From positions 1,696 to 38,107 of the forward strand of contig CACXZI010000008.1 in assembly GCA_902772105.1 (NCBI GenBank): 36,412 nt of DNA, in the 5' to 3' direction. Made by a program: the position numbers and the translations under genes. Below the pieces are notes generated by a model, which was not told where the DNA came from, searched no databases, and saw only the letters and a list, made by a program, of their open reading frames with translations. Source of the stretch: Oscillospiraceae bacterium (lineage in GTDB: Bacteria; Bacillota; Clostridia; Oscillospirales; Ruminococcaceae). Position 1 is the first letter of the stretch, and each line of letters starts with the position of its first letter. This document shows, piece after piece, positions 35,118-36,412 of the stretch.

Positions 35118-35978
35118 ATGAAAGGAATAATTCTAGCAGGAGGATCGGGAACCAGGCTATATCCAGCAACTTTGGGGTGTTCTAAACAGCTTTTGAGTGT
35201 TTATGATAAACCAATGATATATTACCCTTTGTCTATTTTACTTCTTTTAAACATAAAGGAAATTTTAATAATATCAACCAAGAAGGATTTTTCGTTATTT
35301 CAGCATCTATTTGGAACAGGGGAAGATTTAGGGGTTAGGTTTACATATTTAATTCAAGAAAAGCCAAGAGGAATAGCGGATGCATTTTTAATAGGGGAAG
35401 AATTTATAGGTAATGATAAGGTTTGTTTAATTTTAGGGGACAATTTGTTTTATGGAGATAGTCTAAAAAAAACGTTAAGGCAAGCGGTTTCTTTTGATGA
35501 TGGAGCGGTTGTTTTTGGATATCCAGTGGAAGACCCAAGGCCGTTTGGAGTTATTGAATTTGATGAAAACCAAAATGTTATTTCAATTGAAGAAAAGCCA
35601 AAAAATCCTAAGTCTAATTTTATAGTTCCTGGACTTTATTTTTATGATAATGATGTTGTTAAAATATCAAAAACGTTGGAGTGTTCAAAAAGAGGAGAAT
35701 TAGAAATTAGTTCGGTTAATGAAGCATATTTAAAGAATAAAAAGCTAAAGGTTAAGCTTTTTGAAGAAGATGTTGTTTGGCAGGACACAGGAACGCACAA
35801 AGAACTATTAAATGCCTCTATTTTTGTTAGAAAAATGCAACAAGAAGGCAGATTTGTTGGGTGTTTAGAAGAAATAGCATATGAAAATGGATTCATAACA
35901 AAAGAAAAGCTTTTAGAGTTAGCAAAAAAGATGGAAAAAACTGAATATGGTCAACATATTTTAAATATAGCGAAATGA
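35118..35978 (+). CDS. rfbA: Glucose-1-phosphate thymidylyltransferase
   Basis: RfbA (RmlA) makes dTDP-glucose, the first step toward dTDP-L-rhamnose. The 286-residue protein has the nucleotidyltransferase start KGIILAGGSGTRLYPATLG, SKQLLSVYDKPMIYYPL, QEKPRGIADAFLIGEEFIG, LGDNLFYG and VWQDTGTHKELL. GAGGAGGG precedes the ATG. It lies 23 bases after the second glycosyltransferase, so the three are one transcription unit. The remaining rml genes (rfbB, C, D) are not in the window. Confidence 0.94.
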   Translation: MKGIILAGGSGTRLYPATLGCSKQLLSVYDKPMIYYPLSILLLLNIKEILIISTKKDFSLFQHLFGTGEDLGVRFTYLIQEKPRGIADAFLIGEEFIGNDKVCLILGDNLFYGDSLKKTLRQAVSFDDGAVVFGYPVEDPRPFGVIEFDENQNVISIEEKPKNPKSNFIVPGLYFYDNDVVKISKTLECSKRGELEISSVNEAYLKNKKLKVKLFEEDVVWQDTGTHKELLNASIFVRKMQQEGRFVGCLEEIAYENGFITKEKLLELAKKMEKTEYGQHILNIAK

Positions 35979-36412
35979 AATTATGTTAGATGATAATATA
36001 AATTTAAATAAAAGTTAAAGTTATTTAATAGTTTTTTTATTTAACTTAAAAAACAAAATTATTAAAATTTAAAACGACTATAAAATTTGTGTTGTGGTTA
36101 TATGTTGATGAAATAAAAGTTTAAAATTAAAACAGGTTGAAAATTAAAATATTTTGTTTTAGAATAAAATAAAAAGTTTTGGTGAAAGTTAGTTAATCTT
36201 TTTAAAGTTAGAATAGGCAGTGTTTTAAATATATTAAAAATTAAATAAAAAGTAAGATATGTTAGACATTATGAAATAAAATAAATTAAAAATAGATAGA
36301 ACAATTTTAAATATTGTGTTATAATATATGTAGAAAAAATTGAGGTAGATATAAAAATTCTAAAGTTTATTGTATGTAGTTGTAAAAATATATCGTGATA
36401 TAAATTAGTTAA
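35979..36412. other. AT-rich intergenic region at the right edge
   Basis: No gene is seen. AAGTTAAA (36012-36019) and TTTAACTT (36040-36047) are an 8-base inverted repeat soon after rfbA that may act in termination, but it is made almost only of A and T. A promoter-like element lies near the end and is listed separately. Confidence 0.6.
36317..36325 (+). promoter_or_regulatory. Extended -10 element facing out of the window
   Basis: TGTTATAAT is an extended -10 box. No good -35 lies 16-18 bases upstream. If real it drives a gene that begins beyond the right edge. Confidence 0.4.

Noticed and set aside
1..36412. Transposase, integrase or phage genes that might explain the repeats
   Set aside because: None of the open frames resembles one. 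The arrays could be remnants of a mobile element, but nothing here shows it.
1..36412. tRNA or rRNA genes and a changed genetic code
   Set aside because: No tRNA-like or rRNA-like stretch was noticed by eye. TGA ends several genes (HIT, secY, KOW gene, first glycosyltransferase, rfbA), so it is a normal stop.

Overview
The window comes from a very AT-rich bacterium. The gene set and order point to Bacillota, class Clostridia: a fatty-acid cluster with four separate acetyl-CoA carboxylase subunit genes, a complete S10-spc-alpha ribosomal superoperon, and a small KOW-domain gene between map and infA. The start of L17 (MAGNRKLGR) resembles Oscillospirales-type L17; that finer placement is inference. 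The standard code fits, with TAA, TAG and TGA all used as stops. Starts at TTG and GTG are common and usually follow strong GGAGG-type ribosome binding sites. Several promoters carry an extended -10 (TGNTATAAT).

Layout. 1-296: promoter and leader. 297-3787: fabH-fabG-fabF-accB. 3788-4745: a modular repeat array directly after the accB stop. 4746-5044: promoter region. 5045-8811: fabZ-accC-accD-accA-acpP, closed by a hairpin terminator. 8954-9854: AT-rich spacer plus a second repeat array in the opposite orientation. 9855-13344: alaS and a HIT-family gene. 13388-14805: promoter, rplM-rpsI and terminator. 14965-15258: a third array. 15264-16901 (minus strand): a lone oligopeptide-binding lipoprotein. 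17159-32658: one long ribosomal superoperon, rpsJ to rplQ, with secY, adk, map, infA and rpoA, from a good promoter to a terminator. 32659-33317: non-coding DNA with a 48-bp direct repeat and a consensus promoter. 33318-35978: two family-2 glycosyltransferases and rfbA, probably the start of a rhamnose-polysaccharide locus. 35979-36412: non-coding, with a promoter-like -10 aimed off the right edge.

How the genes work together. AccABCD make malonyl-CoA and AcpP carries the growing chain. FabH starts it, FabF elongates, FabG reduces and FabZ dehydrates. The malonyl transferase (FabD) and the enoyl reductase (FabI, FabK or FabV) are not in this window. The ribosomal block supplies most large- and small-subunit proteins plus the translocon core SecY and the RNA polymerase alpha subunit.

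The most unusual things here are: (1) arrays built from three short conserved cores, placed between genes and in inverted orientation around fabZ-acpP; (2) ribosomal protein L13 with a roughly 150-residue N-terminal extension of 13-residue Lys/Ala/Thr repeats like histone H1 tails; (3) an alanyl-tRNA synthetase with a roughly 170-residue helical, charged insertion. Nothing here was checked against a database.
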